Below, in pieces: positions 51,745 through 60,574 of a DNA stretch of 64,000 bases. Made by a program: the position numbers and the translations under genes. How positions within the stretch are numbered: position 1 is the first letter of the stretch; every line of letters begins with the position of its first letter. Origin of the DNA: Streptomyces sp. NBC_01351 (GTDB taxonomy: Bacteria > Actinomycetota > Actinomycetes > Streptomycetales > Streptomycetaceae); contig NZ_CP108356.1 in assembly GCF_036237315.1 (NCBI RefSeq), positions 4,779,501-4,843,500 of the forward strand, in the 5' to 3' direction. The notes beneath the pieces were generated by a model. The model saw only the letters and a program-made list of their open reading frames with translations. It did no database searches and was not told the origin of the DNA.

Positions 51745-52263
51745 TCAGGCGTCAGGGGCCTCCACCCCGCAGTAGCCCGCGAAGGCCACCAGGATCTCGT
51801 CCTCCGTGATGCGCCCGTCGCCGTCCCCGTCCAGCGCGGTCGCCACCTGCGTGGCCAGCTCCGGCGCCGTGCCGAGCACGCGAAGCACCCGCGCCGCCGC
51901 CGTCGTGGTCGCACCCGCGTCGTCCGCGTCCGCCACCGCGATCACCGCCCGCAGGAACGGCCGCGCGATCTCCGCGAACCGCTGCGGGCTGTCCCGCAGC
52001 CGCTTCGCCGCCCCGGTGATGAACTCCTCGCGGGACACCCGCTGGTCCCCGTCGACGTCCGCGATGCCGGCCATCCCCTGCCAGAACGCCTCGGCGCCCG
52101 CGAAGACGGCCTGGCCCTTGTCGGACCGGGCGGTGGTGCCGAATTCGGCCAGGACGGCCTTCGCGGCAGCGCTGAAGTCCTCCCGGTCGATATAGCCGGA
52201 CCCGTCCTGGTCGAAGGTGGTGAATCGGGCGGCGATCTTGCGCTCGTATTCTGCGCTGTCCAT
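51745..52263 (-). CDS. EF-hand calcium-binding protein
   Basis: 172 residues, calmodulin-like in size. Three canonical loops are visible: DQDGSGYIDREDF (~19-31), DVDGDQRVSREEF (~69-81) and DGDGDGRITEDEI (~143-155). A fourth, DADDAGATTTAAA, has lost its Gly and acidic end residues and is probably silent. It resembles the Streptomyces CabC/calerythrin-type cytoplasmic proteins that affect spore germination and aerial hyphae. Monocistronic. Confidence 0.9.
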   Translation of the reverse strand: MDSAEYERKIAARFTTFDQDGSGYIDREDFSAAAKAVLAEFGTTARSDKGQAVFAGAEAFWQGMAGIADVDGDQRVSREEFITGAAKRLRDSPQRFAEIARPFLRAVIAVADADDAGATTTAAARVLRVLGTAPELATQVATALDGDGDGRITEDEILVAFAGYCGVEAPDA

Positions 52264-52575
52264 ATTCGGCGTTCCGCCTTCACGTGTGCGGTGGGTTCAG
52301 ATCAAGACAGGACAGGAGCGTAAGGCCTATGTGGCCTGCGCGTTAAGCGAAGCGGTCAAGGAGGTGGCGGCGTCGAACCCGCGCACGGGGAGCGCGGTGG
52401 GGCGCGTACGTCTGTACCCATGTACCGCCGCCCGCACCACCGTTCACACCCGGCCACGGCTCTATCACGGAGGGCATCCTTCCAGGGCGAGGTTCTCCCA
52501 AAACGGGCGCGGAGCGCTCGGTGCCCACTACATTCGACAGGTCGACACACGGCCAGGCCACGGCTGGGGGCACTT
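52264..52575. other. Divergent promoter region of EF-hand and sigma factor genes
   Basis: 312 bp. No gene; a ribosome site (GGGGG) lies before ATG 52576. I could not identify a matching sigma autoregulatory promoter. Confidence 0.5.
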
Positions 52576-53157
52576 ATGCCGAAGGACGTACCACCGCGCT
52601 GGGACCGCCGCATGCAGCAGCGCCTCGCACGCGGCGAGGCCGCCGCGCTCGGGGAGCTGTACGACCGCTTCGCCTCGCTCGTGCACAGTCTGGCGCACCG
52701 GGTCCTGGGCGACGAGAAGGCGGCGGACCGGATCACCCGCGAGGTGTTCGGCTACATCTGGGAGAACCCGGACGCCTACGACCCCAAGCAGGGCTCCATG
52801 CGTTCCTGGGTCGCCAGAATCACGCAGGGGCAGGCGGTGGCCAGACTGCGCCAGGCCGAGCTGGGCCGGGGCTCGCGCGAGGAGCTGGAGCAGAAGGTGC
52901 GCAGTGCCAACGCCGCCGCCCGCGCGGACTACATCGTGACCTCCATGCCCGCACCGCTGCGCGCCGCGCTCGAACTCGCGTACTTCAAGCGGCGCGACTA
53001 CCGCCAGGCCGCCGCCGACCTCCAGATCAGCGAGGACGAGGCACGCCGCCGGCTGCGCCTCGGCCTCCAGCTCCTCTCGACCGCCAACGCCCTCCCGCAG
53101 GAGGACACGGCCCGCCCGCCCGGATACGGCCCGAGCGAATACGGAACGACCCGATGA
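52576..53157 (+). CDS. ECF-type RNA polymerase sigma factor
   Basis: 193 residues from ATG 52576. Region 2 is AALGELYDRFASLVHSLAHR, VLGDEKAADRITREVFGYIW; region 4 is LRAALELAYFKRRDYRQAAA, DLQISEDEARRRLRLGL. Region 3 is lacking, as in ECF factors. The stop overlaps the next start (ATGA), so it is coupled to a zinc-finger protein that is the obvious anti-sigma candidate. It belongs to a Streptomyces-type group that has not been characterised as far as I know. Confidence 0.87.
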   Translation: MPKDVPPRWDRRMQQRLARGEAAALGELYDRFASLVHSLAHRVLGDEKAADRITREVFGYIWENPDAYDPKQGSMRSWVARITQGQAVARLRQAELGRGSREELEQKVRSANAAARADYIVTSMPAPLRAALELAYFKRRDYRQAAADLQISEDEARRRLRLGLQLLSTANALPQEDTARPPGYGPSEYGTTR

Positions 53158-54416
53158 ACGGCCCCGCCGAATCTCCCGACGACGGATACGACGGACACGA
53201 GCGCCCCGGCGGCGGACCGCGGATACCGGGACCCCGCGGCGCCGCCGACGACCTCGACCCACGGCACGCCCCCGACCCCCTGCCGCAGGCACAGGAGCGG
53301 CCGCAAACGGCTACGCCGCCCTCGCACGCCGTACTCAAGTCCCTGCTCGGCGCCTGGGCGCTGGCCGCGTGCTCCGCCGAGGAGACGCAGGCCGTCGAGG
53401 ACCACCTCACCGAGTGCGCGCCCTGCGCGGACGAGGCGCTGCGGCTGCGCGACGCGGTCGGGCTGCTGCACCCGGAGGAGAACCTCGACCTCACGCCGCT
53501 GCTGCGCTCGCGGGTGCTGGAGGACTGCCTGGGCAAACGGCCGGCCCGCATCCCGGTGCCGGTGTGGGCGAGCCCGTACGACACGGAGACCGCGCGGCTC
53601 GACGCGCTGCTCCAGGACTTCGGGGACTCGGAATGGCACACCCCGGTGCGGCTCAAGTGGTTCGAGGAGGAACGCCGGCGCACGCGGCGGACCACGGTGG
53701 CGGGGGTGATCGGACACCTGCTCACGGACGACGGGCTGATCGCCGGAGCCCTCGGCCTGGACGATCCGCTCGGCCCCGACGCACCGACCGGCGACCCGGC
53801 CGCCCGCACGGAGCACTTCTGGACCGCGTCGGCGTACCCGACCACGCGGCAGGTCCGCGAACCGTGGCGGGACCAGGGGCACACCCTGGTGCGCACGGTG
53901 TCCTTCGCGGGCCGGGGCGTGGCGGAACTGTCGGTCGACTACGGGGCTTTCACCCTCCCCCTCGGGGACGCGTTCCTGGAGCGGGCCTTCGAGTGCTGGG
54001 TGCACGCGTGGGACATCGCGGAGGCGGTGGACTACCCGTACGAGCCCCCGTCCGGCCCTCACCTCCACCGCATGATCGACCTGGCGGCACGCCTGCTCCC
54101 CGGAGCCCTGGCCCACCGCCGCCGCGCGGGCCTGGCGGCCCCGGCCCGCGGCCTGGTCGCGGCGGGCGCCCCGGGCCGGACCCTGCACCTGGAGATCGAG
54201 GGCGCGGGCGGAGGCGGCTGGGACATCGCCCTGGACTCACCGGGCGCGAAGCCGTCGGCGGACCACACGGTGGCGGAGATCGCGCTGGACGGCATGGAGT
54301 TCTGCCAGCTGGCCGCCGGCCACATCTCCCCGGAAGAAGCGGCGGTAGGCCAACACGGCGACCGCGAAGCAATCCGCGACGTGCTGTTCGCGGCAGCGTC
54401 GCTGAGCCGGCTGTAG
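53154..54416 (+). CDS. Zinc-finger anti-sigma-like protein fused to a mycothiol-dependent isomerase-type domain
   Basis: 420 residues, ATGA-coupled to the sigma gene. Residues ~60-95 contain LLGAWALAACSAEETQAVED, HLTECAPCADEALRLRD: the HxxxCxxC of zf-HC2 anti-sigma factors. The rest is an MDMPI/DinB-like region with VIGHLLTDDGLI and FECWVHAWDIAEAV supplying metal histidines. There is no membrane span, so if it is an anti-sigma factor it is cytoplasmic and may sense thiols or metal directly. The first 55 residues are disordered (Gly/Pro/Asp-rich). Confidence 0.83.
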   Translation: MNGPAESPDDGYDGHERPGGGPRIPGPRGAADDLDPRHAPDPLPQAQERPQTATPPSHAVLKSLLGAWALAACSAEETQAVEDHLTECAPCADEALRLRDAVGLLHPEENLDLTPLLRSRVLEDCLGKRPARIPVPVWASPYDTETARLDALLQDFGDSEWHTPVRLKWFEEERRRTRRTTVAGVIGHLLTDDGLIAGALGLDDPLGPDAPTGDPAARTEHFWTASAYPTTRQVREPWRDQGHTLVRTVSFAGRGVAELSVDYGAFTLPLGDAFLERAFECWVHAWDIAEAVDYPYEPPSGPHLHRMIDLAARLLPGALAHRRRAGLAAPARGLVAAGAPGRTLHLEIEGAGGGGWDIALDSPGAKPSADHTVAEIALDGMEFCQLAAGHISPEEAAVGQHGDREAIRDVLFAAASLSRL

Positions 54417-54567
54417 GGGGAGGGGGAGGGGGCGGGTGCCGCGCGGGTGGGTCGTGTACGGGTCCACGCGCGTGCGGGGCCTCCACCCCCCAAGCCCCCC
54501 CGCCCCTGGCCGGTGTTTGCCCACCCGCCCCCTCGGGGGTGGGGAGCGGCCGGGGCGTCCTGCGGGG

Positions 54568-55011
54568 CGGGGTCGGGGGTTGGCGGGACCTTCACCGGGC
54601 GGAATCAGAGAAGGCTTGGGGGGTTCCCGTCAGTCTCATCGTCCTTCCGTGTCGTGACGGCCTGTCAAGGGCGCTCACTGCGTTCGCGTCGCTGCGCGAC
54701 GGCCTTCGGCCGCCCTTGACAGACCGTCCCGCCACGGAAAAACGAAGACTGCCGGGAACCCCCCAAAAGAACGGGCCGGGGGAGAAAGGACAGGGGCGGG
54801 GTGGTCGGGATGTCCGGCCCTGCTCCGGTAGGGGGCAGGCCCCAGCCCGGGCCCGTCAGCCCCGGCTCTGAACCGGGCAGGCGGCCGGCCCTCGCCAAAC
54901 AGCGACCACAAATACCCCAGCCCCCGACAGGCGCCACACATCGCTACGCGCTCCTCCATGACGGCGTCTGCGACGGTCTTGGGCTGGACATAAGCCGCCA
55001 CGGATCGCTAC
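54568..55011 (+). repeat. Left arm of a ~450-bp inverted repeat
   Basis: The complement of 55890-56344 aligns along the full length with roughly 85% identity by eye and several small indels. Inside the arm is a 12-bp perfect inverted repeat (54662-54673 / 54711-54722, CTGTCAAGGGCG type) around CGGCCTTCGGCCG. The stretch starts 150 bp after the zinc-finger gene. A 109-codon minus-strand frame (54675-55001) beginning with GTG is present, but the right arm carries a frameshift in it. Confidence 0.88.
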
Positions 55012-55128
55012 GCGCTGCCGGCCTGTTGGCGTCCGCGACTTGTCTGTGGCTGGTCTTCACGGTGAGCTGATGCGCTGGTGGATTAAGTACGGGTACTCAT
55101 GTGGGCGGTTGTCAGCGGCCTGCATCGT

Positions 55129-55752
55129 ATGGACATGCGATCAAGCCTCCTCCCGAAGTCCTTGCTGGCGGCCACCCTCGGCAGCGTCGTCGTCCTGGCC
55201 GGATTCGGCGCGCAGAGCGCCGCCGCCGATCAGATCTCCGTGGTCAGTACCGTCGCGGCGAGCGACGACGCGGAGGCGCGGTTCCTCGAGATGGCGGACC
55301 TCATCTCGCAGAGCTGTGCCCCGGACGTCTTTGACGGTGTCGATGGCGTGGCAACGGCCTCTGTGTTCGACACCGCAGCAGTGGAGCCGACCCCTGACTC
55401 CACCATGCCCGTCCTGGTCGACCCGGTGCCGCTGGATTCGGCAGAGGAGTGCGCTGCCCAGAGGCACCAAGTGCGCATCAGTAATGCGTTCTCGGGGACG
55501 GAAGCGGCCACGTACGAGGAGATGCGGAACCGGCTGACGAGCCTGAACTACCCGGCGGCGCGGATCCACCGCGTGCCGGACTTCAATGGCGAGCCCGTAG
55601 TGAGGATCGACCTGCGCGTGGGGGCCGAGCACTTGGCGCTGGAGGTGACGGACATCGGCAACGGCGTGATGGTCGTGGCGTTCGGCGCTCCCGAGGACGT
55701 GAGCGTGACCGAGGTCCGGTTGCAGCCGCAGCTGGACGCTCCGATGCTCTGA
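55129..55752 (+). CDS. Secreted protein of unknown function between inverted repeats
   Basis: 207 residues from ATG 55129 (ATG 55135 and ATG 55099 are alternatives; none has a good ribosome site). A Sec signal peptide (LLPKSLLAATLGSVVVLAGF, ending QSAAA) is clear. The mature protein is acidic and has two cysteines (QSCAP and EECAAQ) and strand-rich C-terminal sequence (VRIDLRVGAEHLALEVTDIG, NGVMVVAFGAPEDVSV). Base composition is lower in GC (for example gtgcgcatcagtaatgcg) than neighbours, fitting recent acquisition. No family recognised. Confidence 0.7.
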   Translation: MDMRSSLLPKSLLAATLGSVVVLAGFGAQSAAADQISVVSTVAASDDAEARFLEMADLISQSCAPDVFDGVDGVATASVFDTAAVEPTPDSTMPVLVDPVPLDSAEECAAQRHQVRISNAFSGTEAATYEEMRNRLTSLNYPAARIHRVPDFNGEPVVRIDLRVGAEHLALEVTDIGNGVMVVAFGAPEDVSVTEVRLQPQLDAPML

Positions 55753-55889
55753 GGCCCTTGCCGACCCCCAGCCGGTGCTTCCTCCTCCTGGCTTGGCCGC
55801 AGACGCGCACGTCGAGTCTCAACCGGCCGTTCAAGGCGGCTTATGCCCAGCCCATGCCGGGCTGATCGACGCCAGACGACGTCAGCTGT

Positions 55890-56344
55890 GTAGCGATCCG
55901 TGGCGGCCTATGTCCAGCCCAAGACGGGTCGCAGACGCCGTCATCGAGGAGCGCGTAGCGATTTGCCGCGCCTGTCGGGGGCTGGGGTGCTTGTGGTCGC
56001 TGTTTGGCGATGGCTGGCCGCCTGACCAGTCCTGATGAAGGCCCTGGACAGGCCCGGGCTCGCGCCCGCCCCCTACCGGAGCAGGGTCGGACGTCCCTGA
56101 CCGCCCCGCCCTTTTCCTTTCTCCTCCCGGCCCGTTCTTTTGGGGGTTTCCCGGCAGTCTTCGTTTTTCCGGGGCGGGGCGGTCTGTCAAGGGTGGCCGA
56201 AGGCCATCGCGCAGCGACGCGACGACGAAGGAGGAGCGCCCTTGACAGGCCGTCACGACGCGGAAGGACGATGAGACTGACGGGAAACCCCCAAGCCTTC
56301 TCTGATTCCGCCCGGTGAAGGTCCCGCCACACCCCCGACCCCGC
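55890..56344 (-). repeat. Right arm of the ~450-bp inverted repeat
   Basis: Inverted copy of 54568-55011. It includes the hairpin pair CTGTCAAGGG (56184) ... CCCTTGACAG (56239) and ends 18 bp from the stop of the acyl-CoA synthetase gene. Compared with the left arm it has a one-base insertion (aagacggg vs aagacc) that breaks the shared small reading frame. Confidence 0.88.
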
Positions 56345-56361
56345 CGTGCGCCCCCGCCCCA

Positions 56362-58038
56362 TCACGCGTACCGCTCCCGCAGCTTGTACTTCAGGACCTT
56401 GCGCAGGGCTTCGTTGCGGGGCAGGGAGTCCAGGAGTTCCAGTTGTTCCGGGAGCTTGTGCGTCGACAGGCCCTGGGCGCGGAGGTATGACGTGAGCTGG
56501 TGGAGGGTCAGGGGGGCTGCGCCCGGAGGTTGTTCGACGACCGCGCAGACGCGTTCGCCGCGGGTGGGGTCCGGGAGGCCGATGACGGCTACGTCGGCGA
56601 CGGCCGGGAGTTGGTGGAGGAGGTCTTCGATCTCCTTTGCCGAGATGTTCTCGCCCTTGCGGATGATGACGTCCTTGCTGCGGCCCGTGAGGACCAGGTA
56701 GCCGGCTTCCGTGAGGTGTCCGAGGTCGCCCGTGATCAGGTAACCGTCCTGGTCGAAGACCTCGGTGGACTGGTCGCGGTTTAGGTAGCCCTGGCAGACC
56801 GCTTCGCCGCGCAGGCGCACCTCCCCGTCCGTGTTCGGGGGGAGTGGGGTGCCGTCCGGGGAGGTGATGCGGATGGACATGCCCTCCGGGGGGCGGCCCT
56901 CGGTGGTGGCGAGGTTTTCGGGGGTGTCGTCCGGGGCGCCCATCGTGATCATGGGGACCTCGGTCATGCCGTAGCCGTGGGTGAGCTGGCAGCCCAGCTC
57001 GCGTACGACGGCGTGGTAGATCTCCGGGGGCTTGGGGGCGCCGCCGCCCGCGAGGAGGCGGAGGGTGGGGATGAGGGGAACGGTCGGGGCCTTGCGTTGT
57101 TCCGTGAGGAACATGGAGTAGAAGGCCGTGGAGCCGCCGGCGACCGTGACCCCGTGGCGGCGGTAGCCGTCCAGGGCGTCGGGCATCGCGAACTTCTCGA
57201 AGAGGACGGCCGGGAAGCCGTACAGCAGGAGCATCACCGTGTAGTCCGGGCCGGCGATGTGCGCGAAGGGGAAGGCCATCGAGCCGACGTCGGACGGGGT
57301 CAGGTGCAGGGCGTGCGCCAGGCAGGAGCCGCCGGCGATCAGGGAGCGGTCGGTGTGCAGGACGCCCTTGGGGTCGGAGGTGGTGCCGGAGGTCCAGTAG
57401 ATCCAGCGGACGTCCGTGCCGGAGGCGGGTGGCGGGGGGAGTACGGACGGGTCGCCGTCGGGGAGGGTCTCGTACGCCTCGAAGACGCCCCGGGCGCCGA
57501 GCCGGGCGGCCATGGCGGTGTGGTCGTAGCCCCGCCAGGTGCCGGGGACGGCGAAGAACTCGGCTTTGGACTCGCGCAGCGCGAAGCCGACCTCCCGCTC
57601 CCGGTAGAAGGGGATGACGGGGGTCTGGACGGCGCCGAGGCGGGCGAGGGCGATGGACAGGAGCACCGTCTCGATGCGGGTGGGGAGCTGCCAGGCGACG
57701 ACGGTGCCGGGGCGGACGCCCATGTCGTGGAGGCCGGCGGCGACGCGCTCGGAGCGGTCGCGGAGCTCGCCGAAGGTGAGGGTGCGGGTGAGGGCGTGGT
57801 CGGTGGCGGTGGCGGTGTCCTCGCCGCCACCGGCGTCCTCACCCCCCTCGCCCCCCTCGGCGGCCTCGATCAGGACCGTGGTGTCCGGGGTCAGGGCGGC
57901 TCGGCGGGTGATCAGCTCCCAGAGGGTGGTGGAGCGGGCCAGTTCCGTCGCGGTGGCCGTTCCGTCCAGTGCGTCCGGGTTATCTCCGGCGCCCCCGTTG
58001 TCCCCGGTGTCCCCGGTGTTGGTGGCCGCGTCCGTCAT
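56362..58038 (-). CDS. Fatty/aryl acyl-CoA synthetase (ANL superfamily)
   Basis: 558 residues from ATG 58038, which has GGGGAGG upstream; ATG 58053 is a weaker alternative. Motifs are YWTSGTTSDPKGV (P-loop), GYGMTEVPMI, YLITGDLGHL and the catalytic-lysine region PRNEALRKVLKYKLR. It activates a carboxylic acid to its CoA ester. It diverges from an amidohydrolase and two acyl-CoA dehydrogenases, which suggests a complete little pathway for a cyclic or branched acid. The end abuts the inverted repeat. Confidence 0.88.
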   Translation of the reverse strand: MTDAATNTGDTGDNGGAGDNPDALDGTATATELARSTTLWELITRRAALTPDTTVLIEAAEGGEGGEDAGGGEDTATATDHALTRTLTFGELRDRSERVAAGLHDMGVRPGTVVAWQLPTRIETVLLSIALARLGAVQTPVIPFYREREVGFALRESKAEFFAVPGTWRGYDHTAMAARLGARGVFEAYETLPDGDPSVLPPPPASGTDVRWIYWTSGTTSDPKGVLHTDRSLIAGGSCLAHALHLTPSDVGSMAFPFAHIAGPDYTVMLLLYGFPAVLFEKFAMPDALDGYRRHGVTVAGGSTAFYSMFLTEQRKAPTVPLIPTLRLLAGGGAPKPPEIYHAVVRELGCQLTHGYGMTEVPMITMGAPDDTPENLATTEGRPPEGMSIRITSPDGTPLPPNTDGEVRLRGEAVCQGYLNRDQSTEVFDQDGYLITGDLGHLTEAGYLVLTGRSKDVIIRKGENISAKEIEDLLHQLPAVADVAVIGLPDPTRGERVCAVVEQPPGAAPLTLHQLTSYLRAQGLSTHKLPEQLELLDSLPRNEALRKVLKYKLRERYA

Positions 58039-58180
58039 CCCAGACCTCCCCATAGCTGACGGATAGTCAGATCAAGCGCAGAGCGTAGAGCGCTGACGCT
58101 TGTCGGTCCAGGGGTGGCGGGGCTAGCTTGTTTCTGACGATCCATCAGATTGATGTGTGTACGGGATTGGGGAGACGTCC

Positions 58181-59413
58181 ATGGGACTGGAACTGCCGCG
58201 GATCATCAGCGTCGACGACCACGTGATCGAGCCCGCCCACCTCTTCGACGTCTGGCTGCCGGCCAAGTACCGCGACCGCGGACCCAAGGCGCTCACCGCC
58301 GGGATCGGCGAGCTGGAGTACACCGGCGGCAAGTACGTGATCACCATGGACCCCGACGGCCCGCCGACCGACTGGTGGATCTACGAGGACCTGAAGTTCC
58401 CGTACAAGCGCAACATCGCCGCCGTCGGCTTCGACCGCGACGACATGACCCTGGAGGGCATCACCCGGGAGGAGATGCGGCGCGGCTGCTGGGACCCCAA
58501 GGCCCGCCTCGCCGACATGGACCTCAACCACGTCGAGGCGTCCCTCTGCTTCCCGACCTTCCCGCGCTTCTGCGGACAGACCTTCGCCGAGGCCCACGAC
58601 AAGGAGGTCGCGCTCGCCTGCGTGCGCGCCTACAACGACTGGATGGTCGAGGAGTGGTGCGGTGACAGCGGCGGCCGGCTGATCCCGCTGTGCATCATCC
58701 CGCTCTGGGACATCGACCTCGCGGTCGCCGAGATCCGGCGCAACGCCGCCCGCGGCGTGCGCGCGGTGACCTTCTCCGAGATCCCGACCTACCTGGGTCT
58801 GCCGTCGATCCACTCCGGCTACTGGGACCCCTTCTTCGCCGTCTGCCAGGAGACCGGCACGGTGGTCAACATGCACATCGGGTCCAGCTCCCAGATGCCC
58901 GCCGCCTCCCCCGACGCGCCGCCCGCCGTGCAGGCCTCGCTCAGCTTCAACAACGCGATGGCCTCGATGATGGACTTCCTCTTCAGCGGGGTGCTGGTGA
59001 AGTTCCCGACGCTGAAGCTGGCCTACAGCGAAGGGCAGATGGGCTGGATCCCGTACGCCCTGGAGCGCGCGGACGACGTCTGGCAGGAGCACCGCGCCTG
59101 GGGCGGGGTCAAGGACCTGATCCCCGAGCCGCCGTCCACGTACTACTACCGGCAGATGTTCTGCTGCTTCTTCCGCGACAAGCACGGCATCGCCTCGCTC
59201 GACGTCGTCGGGCGCGACAACGCGACCTTCGAGACCGACTACCCGCACGTGGACTCGACCTTCCCGCACACCAAGGAGGTCGCCCTCGACCACGTGAAGG
59301 GCCTGGACGACGAGACGATCTACAAGCTGATGCGCGGCAACGCCATCCGCATGCTCGGCCTCGACCTCGACAAGGACCGGGACCGGGGCCGGGACCGGGG
59401 CAGGAACCGCTGA
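58181..59413 (+). CDS. Amidohydrolase-family (amidohydrolase 2) enzyme
   Basis: 410 residues from ATG 58181 with GGGGAG upstream. The first metal motif is replaced by ISVDDHVIEP (DxH instead of HxH, as in the decarboxylase/hydrolase branch); NMHIGSSSQMP and the late ETDYPHVDSTFPHT carry further metal ligands. Family members hydrolyse or decarboxylate cyclic acids. It has a repetitive DKDRDRGRDRG tail. The stop overlaps the acyl-CoA dehydrogenase start (TGATG), so it belongs to that operon. Confidence 0.85.
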   Translation: MGLELPRIISVDDHVIEPAHLFDVWLPAKYRDRGPKALTAGIGELEYTGGKYVITMDPDGPPTDWWIYEDLKFPYKRNIAAVGFDRDDMTLEGITREEMRRGCWDPKARLADMDLNHVEASLCFPTFPRFCGQTFAEAHDKEVALACVRAYNDWMVEEWCGDSGGRLIPLCIIPLWDIDLAVAEIRRNAARGVRAVTFSEIPTYLGLPSIHSGYWDPFFAVCQETGTVVNMHIGSSSQMPAASPDAPPAVQASLSFNNAMASMMDFLFSGVLVKFPTLKLAYSEGQMGWIPYALERADDVWQEHRAWGGVKDLIPEPPSTYYYRQMFCCFFRDKHGIASLDVVGRDNATFETDYPHVDSTFPHTKEVALDHVKGLDDETIYKLMRGNAIRMLGLDLDKDRDRGRDRGRNR

Positions 59414-60570
59414 TGGACCTGACGTACACGGAGGAGGAGCAGGACTTCCGGGCGCGGCTGCGCGAATGGCTCGGCAAGGTGCTGCCCGAGCTGCCCGCCA
59501 AGCCGTCCCCCGACGACTGGCCCGGCCGGCGCGCGTACGACCTCGGCTGGCAGCGCAGGCTGTACGAGGCCGGGTACGCGGGACTGCACTGGCCGACCGA
59601 CGCCGGCGGGCGCGGGGCCACCCCGACGCAGCACCTGATCTTCCTGGAGGAGACCGAGCGCGCGGGAGCCCCGTACGTCGGCGCGAACTTCGTCGGGCTG
59701 CTGCACGCCGGCCCCACCATCGCGGCCGAGGGCACGGCGGAGCAGCGGGCGTGCTGGCTGCCGCCCGTACTGCGCGGCGACGAGGTGTGGTGCCAGGGGT
59801 TCAGCGAGCCGGACGCGGGCTCCGACCTCGCCTCGCTGCGCACGCGGGCGGTTCGTGACGGCGACGAGTACGTGATCACGGGGTCGAAGATCTGGACCTC
59901 GCACGCGGAGGTCGCCGACTGGTGCGAGCTGCTGGTGCGCACCGATCCGGGGGCGCCGAAGCACCGGGGGATCTCCTGGCTGGCCATGCCGATGGACGCG
60001 CCGGGGGTGACGGTGCGGCCGCTGCGCACGCTCGCCGGGTCGACGGAGTTCGCGGAGGTGTTCCTCGACGAGGTACGGGTCCCCGTCGCGAACCGCGTCG
60101 GGGCGGAGAACGACGGCTGGCGGGTCACCATGGTGACGCTGTCCTTCGAGCGGGGCACCGCCTTCGTCGGGGAGGTCGTGGCCTGCCGCCGTACGTTGGG
60201 CGAGCTGGCCCGCACGGCCAAGGCGAACGGGCGCTGGGACGACCCGGTACTGCGGCGCAGGCTGGGGCGGCTGTACGGGGAGTTCGGCGCGCTGTGGCGG
60301 CTCACGCAGTGGAACGTCAGCGAGGCGCAGAGGACGGCCGGCGGGGTCCCCGGCGTCGGCGGCTCGGTCTTCAAGCTGGCGTACTCGCACGCGCGGCAGG
60401 AGCTGTACGAGGTGGCGGCGGAGGTGCTGGGCCCCTTGTCGCTCTCCCTGGAGGAGGAGTGGACCCTGGACCGGCTCTCCTCCCTCTCCTACACGATCGC
60501 GGCCGGCACCTCGCAGATCCAGCAGAACATCGTTGCCGAGCGGATCCTCGGCCTCCCGAAGGGCCGGTGA
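59413..60570 (+). CDS. Acyl-CoA dehydrogenase, first of a pair
   Basis: 385 residues. The FAD-binding pattern GFSEPDAGSDLASLRTRAV and the end pattern YTIAAGTSQIQQNIVAERIL are typical of ACADs acting on bulky substrates (FadE/ChsE type). The second gene, 4 bp downstream, is a shorter ACAD-like protein. In mycobacteria such pairs form alpha2beta2 enzymes for steroid side chains; the same assembly is likely here. Confidence 0.9.
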   Translation: MDLTYTEEEQDFRARLREWLGKVLPELPAKPSPDDWPGRRAYDLGWQRRLYEAGYAGLHWPTDAGGRGATPTQHLIFLEETERAGAPYVGANFVGLLHAGPTIAAEGTAEQRACWLPPVLRGDEVWCQGFSEPDAGSDLASLRTRAVRDGDEYVITGSKIWTSHAEVADWCELLVRTDPGAPKHRGISWLAMPMDAPGVTVRPLRTLAGSTEFAEVFLDEVRVPVANRVGAENDGWRVTMVTLSFERGTAFVGEVVACRRTLGELARTAKANGRWDDPVLRRRLGRLYGEFGALWRLTQWNVSEAQRTAGGVPGVGGSVFKLAYSHARQELYEVAAEVLGPLSLSLEEEWTLDRLSSLSYTIAAGTSQIQQNIVAERILGLPKGR

Positions 60571-60574
60571 GGGC

